Shown here: positions 43,566 through 53,084 of the stretch, in pieces
Position numbering within the stretch: position 1 is the stretch's first letter
Layout of the letters: every line of letters begins with the position of its first letter
Origin: Zygotorulaspora mrakii
Lineage: Eukaryota; Ascomycota; Saccharomycetes; Saccharomycetales; Saccharomycetaceae
DNA: 64,000 nt
Assembly: GCF_013402915.1 (NCBI RefSeq)
Contig: NC_050721.1
Location: forward strand, 744,001-808,000
Reading direction: 5' to 3'
The notes under the pieces: generated by a model
What the model was told of the DNA's origin: nothing
Seen by the model: only the letters and a program-made list of their open reading frames with translations
Database searches by the model: none
Program-made: the position numbers and the translations under genes

Positions 43566-44879
43566 ATGGATGCCTCAGAGGATTTTAGGAAAGAATTAAT
43601 TGCTTTGAAACTAGAAAATGCTAAGCTGCGTAAAGAGTTGGACGAGAGCAGGGGGCTGGAGAAGGAGTTTCCGATGTCTTTGGAAGAGTACAGACGCTAT
43701 GGTAGACAAATGATCGTTGAAGGAACAGGAGGTGTAGAAGGACAGGTGAAACTTAGAAATGCCAGGATTTTAGTGGTGGGTGCAGGTGGCCTAGGCTGCC
43801 CTGTTTTGCCCTATTTAGCAGGCGCTGGTGTCGGGCAAATTGGTATAGTCGATAACGATGTTGTAGATACGTCCAATCTGCATCGTCAGGTACTGCATGA
43901 TTCTACGAAAGTAGGCATGCTGAAGTGTGAATCAGCCAAACAAGTTCTTAATAAGCTGAATCCCCATGTCACAGTGGTGACGTATCCTTTAAGACTCGAC
44001 GGGAGTAATGCATTTGAAATTTTCCAGGGATATGATTACGTTCTGGATTGCACAGATACCCCCCTTGCTAGATACTTGATTTCTGATGTTGCTGTTAATT
44101 TGGGAATGACTGTTGTTTCAGCGTCGGGACTAGGCACTGAGGGTCAGTTGACAATACTGAATTTTTGTAATGTTGGCCCATGTTACCGTTGTTTTTATCC
44201 CAAACCTCCTTCTCCAAACGCAGTATCATCTTGTCAAGAGGGAGGAGTAATTGGTCCATGTATCGGATTAGTGGGAACGATGATGGCTGTTGAAACGTTG
44301 AAATTAATTCTTGGAATTTATACGGCAAAAAATTTCCAGCCATTTTTGAAAGCTTACTCAGGCTTTCCCGATCAGACATTGCGTACATTCAAAATGCGGG
44401 GTAGGCAAGACAGCTGTGAATGCTCCGGAAAGAATCCAACTGTTACCAGAGAAGCTATTGAATCAGGAGAAATAAATTATAGTGTCTTCTGTGGCTCACG
44501 CGACTACAATGTTTGTACGCCTGAAGAGAGAATTACAGTAAAAAATTATGAAGAAAAGTATCATAATGACAAACTTCGAGGTCATATACTTCTTGACGTG
44601 AGACCACATCATCACTATGGTATTTCTCATGTACCTGAGAGCTATAACCTGACCGTTAAAGAACTTAAAGATATGGAGGGTGAATTGACAAAACTGAAGG
44701 ACGAAATTCCAGATATTGGCATTGACAGTGAAGTAATTGTTATGTGTCGCTACGGTAATGATTCTCAACTTGCCACGAGACTTCTCAAAGATAAGTTTGG
44801 AATAAGCAATGTCAAAGATGTGAAGGGTGGCTTTTTCAAGTACATAGACGAAATCAATCCCAGATTACCAAAATACTAA
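43566..44879 (+). CDS. UBA4: Uba4, E1-like activator of Urm1 with rhodanese domain
   Basis: 437 residues from ATG 43566; S. cerevisiae Uba4 has 440. It adenylates and thiolates the ubiquitin-like Urm1 for tRNA wobble-uridine thiolation and protein urmylation. The ThiF/E1 domain (about 38-300) shows GAGGLGCP at 72-79, the catalytic Cys in SSCQEGG (Cys223) and the first zinc pair Cys206/Cys209. The second pair is altered: CECS at 284-287 where CxxC is expected. The rhodanese domain (about 330-437) has its active Cys394 in CRYGND. An in-frame ATG at 43503 would add a 21-residue basic stretch, and the frame stays open to 43434 without an ATG. I chose 43566 because the protein then begins like Uba4. 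Confidence 0.94.
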   Translation: MDASEDFRKELIALKLENAKLRKELDESRGLEKEFPMSLEEYRRYGRQMIVEGTGGVEGQVKLRNARILVVGAGGLGCPVLPYLAGAGVGQIGIVDNDVVDTSNLHRQVLHDSTKVGMLKCESAKQVLNKLNPHVTVVTYPLRLDGSNAFEIFQGYDYVLDCTDTPLARYLISDVAVNLGMTVVSASGLGTEGQLTILNFCNVGPCYRCFYPKPPSPNAVSSCQEGGVIGPCIGLVGTMMAVETLKLILGIYTAKNFQPFLKAYSGFPDQTLRTFKMRGRQDSCECSGKNPTVTREAIESGEINYSVFCGSRDYNVCTPEERITVKNYEEKYHNDKLRGHILLDVRPHHHYGISHVPESYNLTVKELKDMEGELTKLKDEIPDIGIDSEVIVMCRYGNDSQLATRLLKDKFGISNVKDVKGGFFKYIDEINPRLPKY

Positions 44880-44948
44880 TGTGCCTGGGCTCAAAAAAGA
44901 AAACTATTTGGTACATGCTCGAATTTTTTTACTTATAAAGCTATGATA

Positions 44949-46886
44949 TCATGAATTGATCCCAAGCTGCTCTACCGTCAACAAGCCAGCGTTGTTTGCA
45001 AATGCATAAAAATTACCCCCAGTGGAACTTTCGTTCCATTTTATGCAGGAAATGTTGACGCCATGTGGATCAATTCTAATTCCGCTCACCTCACTAAGAG
45101 CCAGAACATATTTTTCATAAGAATTATCCAGCCTGTATTTGTTCTCGGTATCACTATATTCCCATTTCCAAAGTCTCAGAGAAGAATGAACAGAGGAGCC
45201 GTTTTTGACGCCTGTCAATAAACGTCTTGCCACGTTGGAAACAACAACGTTACCATCGGCAGTTCCTGCCAAAGATAATGGATGCTTTCTTGACGTGCCT
45301 ATCGATGTGATAGTCGTATCCTGTTGACATATGGGATGAATTCCAAAAGATGCTCTTGGCACTACGCTTTTCAGGGAGTTTAAGCCATCAGAATTGACGA
45401 ACGAGTACAATTGAGGAATATACGATAATGGCGTAATGTTTGTACCGCGAAACCTTGCTATTGTGGTTTTTGAGGTAAAGATGTCTTTAGGATCAAATGC
45501 ATAGAAAAAACCATCAACTGAAACTGTGCCCACCAAAGAATTTTCGAACTCCGAATAAGCAACGCATATTGAGATAACATACGAATCATGAATTTTACGA
45601 TAGAATGAGGGAATAGGGGAATCTGTGAGATCAAATGCCCCCACAAATCCATTTTTGAACCCACAAACAATTGTGGTTGGTGAAAGAAAATCATAACATG
45701 TAATCGACACTTTTGGAAGTGAAATGGATATTGTCGGCTTTTCAACAAATCTTATAGTATACTCTTCTGTGATATTGACTTCTAGTAGCTTGACAGATCC
45801 GTCTTGACATGTGAAGGCGAGAGTTCCGAGAGAATTTATATCTTGGCAGCCTTCATGCCATTTCAAATTCCATGTGTCACCAAACGTGTGTGCAATCGTT
45901 TGAATCCTACTGAACTCTAATGTCAATGTATTCAACTTAAATATATCAATACAAGAAACATGTGTTTCCGTCTCAAACATTTGCAACTTTTCATTCAAAG
46001 GTCTGTCAAAATATTGCGACAAGCTGACAGCTAAATATTCATCATCTTCTTCCTCTTTATTAAACCACTCCATATCCGTTATTAAACATGACGTATTGTA
46101 CACAAACCCTCTCCTGTCTCCGTTGGGAAATACGGGAAATTCTGTCTTATGCCCGCTACCTAAAGTGACTTCAACCTCCCCAATAATTATCGTGACTTCC
46201 TTATTTCTTCTCTCAAATATTTCGTTCAATTCAGCTTCCTCGATCTCACGAACTTTGGAACTATTGGGCACCACTACTAAATCGTACACATTTTTTTTGG
46301 CACACGGTGGAGTACATTCGACATAATACAACGAATCTTTCCTCAGCAATTCCGGGGGAAAATAGAAGACGCATGTTTCAAAGGCCTCCTTAACTTTAGC
46401 CAGGCTCAAAAGTTTTTGTTTATTTATGCCATATATTCGCTCTATCTTGTCCCTTGCAGCAGACAAATCCTTCAAATATCGTATTTTGCGTCGTTTTTTT
46501 TCTAACCTTGAACTTGTACTGGAATTCGAGCTGGCTATAGTGCTCTTATTTCTGCAACTTTGCTTGCCCCTTGTCTTTCTCTTTGGTCCGCTGTCGTCCA
46601 TCACTTCATTCTTTTCATCCTCCTCATCTATCGCAATCAATTCGTTGGGAACAAAATCATTGTCCCCTTCTTCTGCAACATCAATTGAGATATAGTCATC
46701 ATCATCATCAGATTTATGTGATATACCGTTGCTAGCCGCTCTCCTCGTCGGCCGTTTCCGCGCCATTTCGTTGACAGCTGTAGCAATTATGCTTAAATTT
46801 GATTCCTCAGGATCAATATTAGCATGAACATCGGTACCACTTACATCAACTTTTCTAGGCCTTCCCCTTCCTCGCTTAACCACCAT
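44949..46886 (-). CDS. TFC6: Tfc6, tau91 subunit of RNA polymerase III factor TFIIIC
   Basis: 645 residues from the ATG at 46886; two further upstream codons lack an ATG. S. cerevisiae Tfc6 (YDR362C) has 672. It is part of the tauB half of TFIIIC, which binds the B box of tRNA genes. The protein begins with an AT-hook-like segment (KRGRGRPRK, residues 4-12). An acidic and then basic disordered region runs to about 150, followed by a WD40 beta-propeller (about 200-645) with scattered blades such as GTLAFTCQDGSVKLLEV. It is convergent with UBA4 (69 bp apart). RPO31, another Pol III component, lies 6 kb to the right. Confidence 0.92.
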   Translation of the reverse strand: MVVKRGRGRPRKVDVSGTDVHANIDPEESNLSIIATAVNEMARKRPTRRAASNGISHKSDDDDDYISIDVAEEGDNDFVPNELIAIDEEDEKNEVMDDSGPKRKTRGKQSCRNKSTIASSNSSTSSRLEKKRRKIRYLKDLSAARDKIERIYGINKQKLLSLAKVKEAFETCVFYFPPELLRKDSLYYVECTPPCAKKNVYDLVVVPNSSKVREIEEAELNEIFERRNKEVTIIIGEVEVTLGSGHKTEFPVFPNGDRRGFVYNTSCLITDMEWFNKEEEDDEYLAVSLSQYFDRPLNEKLQMFETETHVSCIDIFKLNTLTLEFSRIQTIAHTFGDTWNLKWHEGCQDINSLGTLAFTCQDGSVKLLEVNITEEYTIRFVEKPTISISLPKVSITCYDFLSPTTIVCGFKNGFVGAFDLTDSPIPSFYRKIHDSYVISICVAYSEFENSLVGTVSVDGFFYAFDPKDIFTSKTTIARFRGTNITPLSYIPQLYSFVNSDGLNSLKSVVPRASFGIHPICQQDTTITSIGTSRKHPLSLAGTADGNVVVSNVARRLLTGVKNGSSVHSSLRLWKWEYSDTENKYRLDNSYEKYVLALSEVSGIRIDPHGVNISCIKWNESSTGGNFYAFANNAGLLTVEQLGINS

Positions 46887-47088
46887 TTTCAAGATTTATA
46901 CAGGCTTTGTACTCGACTGGACAGACTTAATTCAAATATACTTATTGTTTATCTTTCAAAAGCTATTGATGGCTCTTTCAGTTTTCGAATGGGCCACCGG
47001 TTAAATTACAGGGTAATAAGTGAAAAATGTAAATATTTAGAGCCAAAAGAGTTTATGTGTATGAAAAGTATATACTGACCGAACGAAA

Positions 47089-48228
47089 CTACTCGGATTC
47101 TTTCTGTAGTGTTAGAAGAGCATCGGATAGATCTTTGATTAGATCTTTTGCGTTCTCGCAACCAATAGAGACCCTGATCAGAGTTTGATCGATCTGTGGA
47201 TCCGTCATTGCTCTCCATTCCACTAAAGATTCAATGCCTCCCAAAGAGGTTGCGTGGTGGAAATACTTTAGCAAACGTGGGAGTTTCTGACACTGCTCCT
47301 TGCTATTGAGAGATATGGAAAATACGGGGCAGAATCCACCTTTCAATTGCCTTTTAACAAAATCCTCAGTTTGCAAAGACGAATGAGTGATATTTTTCAA
47401 GACTTTTCCATAAAAGTGTTTATTCTTGTACAAATATGCAACAATCTCAGTAGCATTTGAGGATTGTTTTATCACTCTCATCTCATAGGTTCTTAAGGAC
47501 CTTAACAGTAAAAAACTTTCTAAATTTGGGATGTTAGTGCCCAGATAGATTCTATCTTCCCTCAATTGCTTCGCGATTTGATCATCCTTAACCACTAAAA
47601 CACCACTTAAAAGGTCTGAATGTCCTCCAAAGTATTTGGTAGCGGAATGCATGACAACATCCGGACCAAATTCCCAGGCATCTTGTAAGGGAGGAGGTGC
47701 AAATGTAGAATCTATGATGACCAAAGCACCCCTTGAGTGTGCGCTCTCTACAAACTTTTTTATGTCAAGGGAGGTTCCAAATGGATTCATTGGTGACTCC
47801 AAGTGAACAATATCTCCTCTACAAGCTCTTGCATCAATATCTTCTAGCGAATACGATTCCACTCCATAATTCCTCGATAGAATCTTGACAATAGAACGGC
47901 AACCATGATAGCACTGAGATAAGAATACTCTCTTAGGATTGTAATGAACCATTGCAGCGAAAAATGCCGCTAATCCTGATGAGTACACAACAGCGTGTCC
48001 CGTCAAGATCTCAGAGAAAACGCTTTCAAGTCTTGTACTGTTAGGATGGGCTAACCTCGAGTACACAGGTGTCTTGTCCAGAAAATCAAAACTTTCACGT
48101 TCGTTCCATGGAATTAAGTCATTATCGTCGTAACGAAAAGTGGTACTGACATTAATAGGTGGCGCCACATCAGTGACTCTATTATCTTTGTCATCCCCAT
48201 GGATTAAAACTGTAGCCAATTCCACCAT
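47089..48228 (-). CDS. YHR112C: PLP-dependent cystathionine gamma-synthase/lyase-like enzyme
   Basis: 379 residues from the ATG at 48228; one GTG codon precedes it. The S. cerevisiae homologue YHR112C has 378. It is a Cys/Met-metabolism PLP enzyme of fold type I. The PLP lysine is Lys198 in [12 protein letters not shown]. The phosphate-binding segment [10 protein letters not shown] and the aspartate region [10 protein letters not shown] are also seen. The exact reaction in yeast is not established as far as I know; a beta- or gamma-lyase or synthase activity in sulfur amino acid metabolism is inferred from the family. It is divergent from APE4, with 273 bp between the two starts, as in S. cerevisiae. 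Confidence 0.9.
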   Translation of the reverse strand: MVELATVLIHGDDKDNRVTDVAPPINVSTTFRYDDNDLIPWNERESFDFLDKTPVYSRLAHPNSTRLESVFSEILTGHAVVYSSGLAAFFAAMVHYNPKRVFLSQCYHGCRSIVKILSRNYGVESYSLEDIDARACRGDIVHLESPMNPFGTSLDIKKFVESAHSRGALVIIDSTFAPPPLQDAWEFGPDVVMHSATKYFGGHSDLLSGVLVVKDDQIAKQLREDRIYLGTNIPNLESFLLLRSLRTYEMRVIKQSSNATEIVAYLYKNKHFYGKVLKNITHSSLQTEDFVKRQLKGGFCPVFSISLNSKEQCQKLPRLLKYFHHATSLGGIESLVEWRAMTDPQIDQTLIRVSIGCENAKDLIKDLSDALLTLQKESE

Positions 48229-48501
48229 CACAAAACCTGTATTATGGCGATGATTCAGCTAGTGATACCACAACTGCTTCTGTATAATAACTGATTTTAC
48301 TCCTATTCACGCATGTTCGCACATTAGTTTCACGCCGTGATATTTTCAAATACGATCCTTATCTCTACAACACGAACAGGCGAAGGAAATCCATTCGTCA
48401 GTGCCACAAGATATTTCACAAGAGGACACCAGAGTTATTGACGTCGACATAAAAGTAGCCGCTATTAGTAATAGTCAATACTTGCTATAAAAGTGGTTTA
48501 T

Positions 48502-49983
48502 ATGGCTAGACTTCTACTGAGAAAAATTTCAACCATGGAACCAATTGCCAGTTCATCAGCCATCGACTTCCCGCAGGAGTTCGTAAAGTTTTTAAATGAG
48601 GCACATTCTCCATATCATACTGTACATGTTATGAAAAGGCAATTACTTGAGAATGGTTTCAAGGAGCTACAAGAGTCGAAGACATGGGCAAGATCCCTTC
48701 ATGCTGATGGCAAATATTTCGTCACAAGAAATAACTCATCAATTATTGCCTTCAGCGTAGGTGGAAAGTTTTCACCAGGGAATCCAATTGCCATCATTGG
48801 TGGCCATACTGACTCACCAACATTGAGAGTCAAACCAATATCAAAAAGAACAAATGAAAAGTATTCTCAGGTAGGTGTAGAATGTTACGGCGGAGGTATC
48901 TGGCATTCGTGGTTCGATTCAGATCTATCTGTTGCAGGGAGAGTGTTTGTGAAAACTGCAGATGGAGGATCTGAAGCAAAACTCGTTGATTTAAAAAGGC
49001 CCTTATTGAAGATTCCCACTTTAGCCATTCATTTGGACAGGGAAGTCAATCAAAAATTTGAGTTCAACAAAGAAACTCAATTGCTACCAGTTTCTGGGAT
49101 GGCAGACCTTGATTTGTCTGACAAAAAAAAAGCTGTAGATGATGAGCCATTCTCTTCATTGAAATCTATAGTGCAAAGACATAATGAAGACTTTCTGGAT
49201 CTCATTGCTCAAAAACTAGATTTGAAATCCGTTTCTGAGATTGAGGATTTCGAACTGATTTTGTACGATTTTGCTGCTTCTACCTTGGGTGGAGTTCGTG
49301 ACGAATTTGTATTTTCAGGAAGACTTGATAATTTGACATCCTGTTTCACCGGTCTCCATGGGTTATTATTATCAAGTGATGAAAGTCTTGCTGCTGAGAC
49401 TGGTATTAGGTTATTGGCATGCTTTGATCACGAGGAAGTTGGATCATCGTCTGCTCAAGGTGCCGACTCCAATTTTTTGCCCAACATCATTGAAAGATTA
49501 AGCTCCGCGGTCTCATACACGACTACAGATGATAAATTGAAAGGTAAAAATTTTCTTCTCGAAACTTATGCGAAATCATTCTTTCTATCCTCTGACGTTG
49601 CTCATGCTGTGCATCCAAATTATGCAGGTAAACACGAGTCCCAACACAAGCCAGTCATTGGCGCAGGACCGGTTATAAAGATAAACGCCAATCAGCGCTA
49701 TATGACAAATTCTCCTGGCTTGGTTTTGTTAAAAAAAGTAGCTGATAGTGCCAATGTTCCTCTACAATTATTCGTAGCCGCTAATAATTCACCCTGTGGC
49801 TCGACGATAGGCCCCATTCTCGCATCAAAAACAGGTATAAGGACTCTAGATATCGGAAATCCAATTCTCAGTATGCATTCAATTAGAGAAACGGGTGGTT
49901 CTGCCGATTTAAAATATCAAATCGATCTATTTAAAGAATTCTTGAAACAGTATAGCGTTCTATCCGAGAAGATAAATGTTTAA
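48502..49983 (+). CDS. APE4: Ape4, M18 aspartyl aminopeptidase
   Basis: 493 residues from the first in-frame ATG at 48502; an alternative ATG at 48535 would give 482. S. cerevisiae Ape4 (YHR113W) has 490. It is a cytosolic metallopeptidase that removes N-terminal Asp and Glu and can be carried to the vacuole by the Cvt pathway. The zinc ligands and catalytic residues of the M18 family are visible: His102 in GGHTDSP, FSGRLDNL near 276, CFDHEEVGS near 312, SDVAHAVHPNY near 373 and SMHSIRE near the end. The segment before the second Met (MARLLLRKIST) is basic, which could be only leader sequence. The gene is in the same place as in S. cerevisiae. Confidence 0.95.
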   Translation: MARLLLRKISTMEPIASSSAIDFPQEFVKFLNEAHSPYHTVHVMKRQLLENGFKELQESKTWARSLHADGKYFVTRNNSSIIAFSVGGKFSPGNPIAIIGGHTDSPTLRVKPISKRTNEKYSQVGVECYGGGIWHSWFDSDLSVAGRVFVKTADGGSEAKLVDLKRPLLKIPTLAIHLDREVNQKFEFNKETQLLPVSGMADLDLSDKKKAVDDEPFSSLKSIVQRHNEDFLDLIAQKLDLKSVSEIEDFELILYDFAASTLGGVRDEFVFSGRLDNLTSCFTGLHGLLLSSDESLAAETGIRLLACFDHEEVGSSSAQGADSNFLPNIIERLSSAVSYTTTDDKLKGKNFLLETYAKSFFLSSDVAHAVHPNYAGKHESQHKPVIGAGPVIKINANQRYMTNSPGLVLLKKVADSANVPLQLFVAANNSPCGSTIGPILASKTGIRTLDIGNPILSMHSIRETGGSADLKYQIDLFKEFLKQYSVLSEKINV

Positions 49984-50157
49984 TGTAAATATATTGTTAT
50001 TATTTTTTTATCGAGTTTTGTAGCTATAACGTGGACTGCAAAATGCCAGTCACGTATTTGGAAAGCGCATCAAGTCGAATATGAATTAGAAACTGAAATT
50101 TGAAGCACAAGGCGAAGAGGTAAACAAGGATAGCTCACTGCTTGAAATCCATTATTG

Positions 50158-51444
50158 ATGGATTCGGAGGAGGGGGAAGATGATTTTTTCATTAGTGCAG
50201 CTACTATCGAAGATGATATCTACTTACAAGACACCGTTTATATTGAATCTAAATCTCCAGTGAAAATACGCGAAATATCAGAAAACAGGGTGGGGCAAGT
50301 ATCAAAGCCTGAACGGGCTGAATCAGATAATGAAAAGTCATCCACCTCAGACGAGGAGAGCTTATGTGAGAGTAATATTCAGATAGTGGACCCACCGCAG
50401 GATATCAAAACAGCTACAATATCACCCAGAAAACGGCAAAGTCGACGTAGAGGTCCCAGAGGCAGACAATTTCGTTCAGATAGTGATTCGGACAAGAGTT
50501 ACAGATCTGAAAACTCTCAATCACCAGAACCAAGACCGAAGCGTCAAAAGTCATCAAGTACCGTGGCAAGCCTCCTAGAACCTGATGAGAATGAAGAGTT
50601 TTTCAATGAGATAGCGAAGGAAACTACAGCTCGATCATTTGAAACCAGAAAAATCAACTCTGAACAGTTGAAAAGAATTTACAATATACGATTTTTGTCG
50701 AAATTGGATGGTACAATAAACAAAACGGTACAAGTTAAAGTTCTGGGTAAGTATGAGCTTTCAAGCATTTTACCCACAGTTTTGGAGAGACTTGTAAAGA
50801 AGTTTGAAATACCAGATGTAATGAGAAATATTTACGCAGCAGAAAATGTATCTTTATACTGGAATAATGCAAAGTTACTGAAGTTCATGACATGTAACTC
50901 ATTGGGCGTTGCTCAAACGGTAAAGGATGAAATATCAAATATAGATATCCTTATGGTACCAAAGGAATACGAATCAAAATTTGAAGAGGACATTAGAATT
51001 CAACTGTTGAAGGAGGAAGCTGAAGCGGCGAAAGAAGCTCTTCGCAGAAAAAACAATCATGAAATTAGCACTAGTAATTTTAAAGATCAGCTTACAGGCG
51101 ATATTGACGAGTTTGAAAGGGAGCTGAAGAATTCTGAGGATATCAAAAACTCCCATTTATTTTCCAACCAAGACATTGAAGTTGAGTGCATAAATTTAGA
51201 TAGTGATGATCATGATGAGTTGATTAAGGTTGCATTAGTGGGAGATGACAATAAGAAACTATACGTTAATGTCAGAACATCCACTTATATCTGCAAAATT
51301 GTAGAATATTATAAAGAACATAAAGATGTACCCGAAAACGCTGTAATTAAATTAGTGTTCGATCATGAAGAGCTTGATCAGTCACAAACTGTTGGACAGC
51401 AAGATTTGGAAGATGAAGATATGATAGAAGTAGTGGTTATCTGA
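50158..51444 (+). CDS. ESC2: Esc2, SUMO-like-domain genome-stability protein
   Basis: 428 residues from ATG 50158; one TTG codon precedes it. S. cerevisiae Esc2 (YDR363W) has 456. It is a RENi-family nuclear protein that binds branched DNA, helps Sgs1, Mus81 and the SUMO pathway at stalled forks, and supports silencing. The N-terminal 150 residues are acidic and Ser-rich with basic patches (RKRQSRRRGPRGRQ). Two SUMO-like domains follow at about 170-265 and 345-428; the second ends in the ubiquitin-fold strand EDEDMIEVVVI. A helical linker lies between them. The call rests on this architecture plus its place after APE4 on the merged ancestral order. Confidence 0.9.
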   Translation: MDSEEGEDDFFISAATIEDDIYLQDTVYIESKSPVKIREISENRVGQVSKPERAESDNEKSSTSDEESLCESNIQIVDPPQDIKTATISPRKRQSRRRGPRGRQFRSDSDSDKSYRSENSQSPEPRPKRQKSSSTVASLLEPDENEEFFNEIAKETTARSFETRKINSEQLKRIYNIRFLSKLDGTINKTVQVKVLGKYELSSILPTVLERLVKKFEIPDVMRNIYAAENVSLYWNNAKLLKFMTCNSLGVAQTVKDEISNIDILMVPKEYESKFEEDIRIQLLKEEAEAAKEALRRKNNHEISTSNFKDQLTGDIDEFERELKNSEDIKNSHLFSNQDIEVECINLDSDDHDELIKVALVGDDNKKLYVNVRTSTYICKIVEYYKEHKDVPENAVIKLVFDHEELDQSQTVGQQDLEDEDMIEVVVI

Positions 51445-51900
51445 TCTAGCGGTCACAAAGAGATGCGAACACTTTGTAGGAAATAAAAAGAATGCTTCTT
51501 TTCGCATTGTTGTAATGTTAAATTACCCATATACCTATGGAGGTGGTCGTCATCATAGTTCTGGAATTCATCACGCCATCAATAATATTGATTAAAAGCA
51601 GCAAGTAGACATGATATGCCTTGATACGACCCTTGTTGCTCTCCTTTTAACGTAGAAGGAATGCTTACTTGTAGGAATTACTGCTGATTTATATCCGAGA
51701 GAAAGATGATTCAAACTGTTCAAATTTCTCATAACCCAAAAACATAAAAGTGAATTTTAAAAATGAGAAGGATATGGGATCACAGTGTGAACTTTTTGAA
51801 AAACAGTCTCTTCTAAATATATAGAAACAATCGAGTGATATAGACCATATTAAGTCCTGAAACCACTCATCGGGACCTATGATTACGTCGACTGCTCACT
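51445..51900. other. Intergenic region after ESC2
   Basis: About 450 bp before the LTR cluster. AT-rich, with no recognisable gene, tRNA or LTR end that I can align with confidence. Confidence 0.4.
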
Positions 51901-52205
51901 AACCCTATACTTGAGGAATCTGACAACGAGAGAGCTTACGACATGAGATAAGAAGGAGCAAATGTCCTAAAGATTATATGAGATTGGAAATGTGGTATAG
52001 TGCCTGCCGGAATTATGAGTTGATGACAGTATGAATTTTTCACTCATCGCTCTCACTTATGACTCAATAGATGCAGAATGTCAGGCATAAATACTGACAT
52101 TTTTTTCGGATATTAATCTACATTCAATTAGTTTTATTTCAATTTATGATATAGGAAATCAAGAACTTATAGATCTCTATAATTGAGCATCATAATACTA
52201 TCATC
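51901..52205 (+). mobile_element. Older Ty1/copia-type LTR, left part, split by a later LTR
   Basis: Bases 52021-52205 align with 52462-52646 of the adjacent LTR: the shared features are a TGATGAC start, TCACTTATG-type sequence, ATAAATACTGAC, GATATTAATC, TCAATTAGTTTTAT, TCTCTATAATTGA and a final TATCATC. The match further left, to about 51901, is weak. The copy stops exactly where TGTTGAAATA of the next LTR begins, and its missing end seems to resume at 52706. I read it as an older, diverged LTR interrupted by a younger one. Its left boundary is a guess. Confidence 0.55.
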
Positions 52206-52700
52206 TGTTGAAATATAAATCGATATTGTAAGATATATTAAAGAGATGACTTATAAGCATCAGAAATAAGACAATTGGTCCGTAAAACAAAATAATCGAA
52301 GTCAGACGAAGCCCTAACAGAATGTCAATCGATACTGGAAAGATATCGGATGACACTCTATCGCGAGACGTTTACAACTCAGGAGTCTGACTACGAAGGA
52401 GTCTATGGAATGAACACGAAATAGTAGTTGTACTGTGGATTCTATGGGACTAGAAATGGTGTGATGACGATGAAAATTCTTCACTCGTCGTCCTCTCTTA
52501 TGGTTCAATAGGTGCGAAATATTAGGTATAAATACTGACGTATTTTCCAGATATTAATCCAAGTTCAATTAGTTTTATCTCAATTCATGATATAGAAAAC
52601 CAAGGAATTATATATCTCTATAATTGAATATCACAGTATCATCATCAATGTCAAACCAAGTTACTATCGACAAAGCTGAAGAAAACATTCTTTCCAAATA
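52206..52700 (+). mobile_element. Solo Ty1/copia-type LTR inserted into an older LTR
   Basis: It begins TGTTGAAATATAAATC and matches the complement of bases 1-214 over its first half. A promoter-like TATAAATA sits at 52527-52534. An ATG at 52648 opens a gag-like frame shortly before the end, as TYA does in Ty1. The pentamer TCATC stands directly before (52201-52205) and after (52701-52705) the element, as a 5-bp target duplication would. The right end TTTCCAAATA is an imperfect complement of the left end TGTTGAAA. The site is about 190 bp upstream of tRNA-Lys. Confidence 0.65.
52648..52698 (+). pseudogene. Gag/TYA-like start codons inside the LTR (remnant)
   Basis: An ATG at 52648 opens MSNQVTIDKAEENILSK before the LTR end. 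A near copy at 52707 opens MSQQVTIDNFKENFLSK. Similar codons in both copies with mostly conservative changes suggest the 5' end of a retrotransposon gag frame that begins within the LTR, as in Ty1. No gag or pol gene follows, so nothing functional is encoded. Confidence 0.5.
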
Positions 52701-52705
52701 TCATC

Positions 52706-52778
52706 AATGTCTCAACAAGTTACTATTGACAATTTCAAGGAAAACTTCCTTTCCAAAAAGAAGTTGACTTACTCTTAG
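52706..52778 (+). mobile_element. Right part of the older LTR with gag-like start
   Basis: AATGTCTCAACAAGTTACTA here matches 52647 onwards in the younger LTR, so this is either a local duplication or, more simply, the continuation of the older LTR after the insertion. The frame from ATG 52707 has 23 codons and stops at 52778. The true end of the LTR is not clear. Confidence 0.5.
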
Positions 52779-52889
52779 AATAAGTTGCCTGTTGATTCTA
52801 GACCGGAACGATAGTACGATGCGTCAGATAGACGTCCAAGCATATGTATAAAGACTGAAGAAATCTTTCTAGCAGTCGTAAATTAAACA

Positions 52890-52962
52890 GCCTTGTTGGC
52901 GCAATCGGTAGCGCGTGTGACTCTTAATCACAAGGTTAGGGGTTCGAGCCCCCTACAGGGCT
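52890..52962 (+). tRNA. tK(CUU): tRNA-Lys (CTT)
   Basis: The 73 bases fold as a tRNA with acceptor arm GCCTTGT/ACAGGGC, A-box TGGCGCAATCGG, anticodon loop GACTCTTAATC and B-box GGTTCGAGCC. The anticodon is CTT. It has no intron and no encoded CCA. It is almost identical to yeast tRNA-Lys(CUU). A run of five T at about 52967-52971 is the likely Pol III terminator. Two LTR copies lie just upstream. Confidence 0.96.
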
Positions 52963-53084
52963 ATAATTTTTAATATTTTACTCTGGCTACCCGCTGCAAG
53001 GAGGCGACTTATGATTCCTCCTAATAACTTCATTATACTTATTATATTTATTTTTTAAATAGGACACTTCTAAAAGTGCCAATG

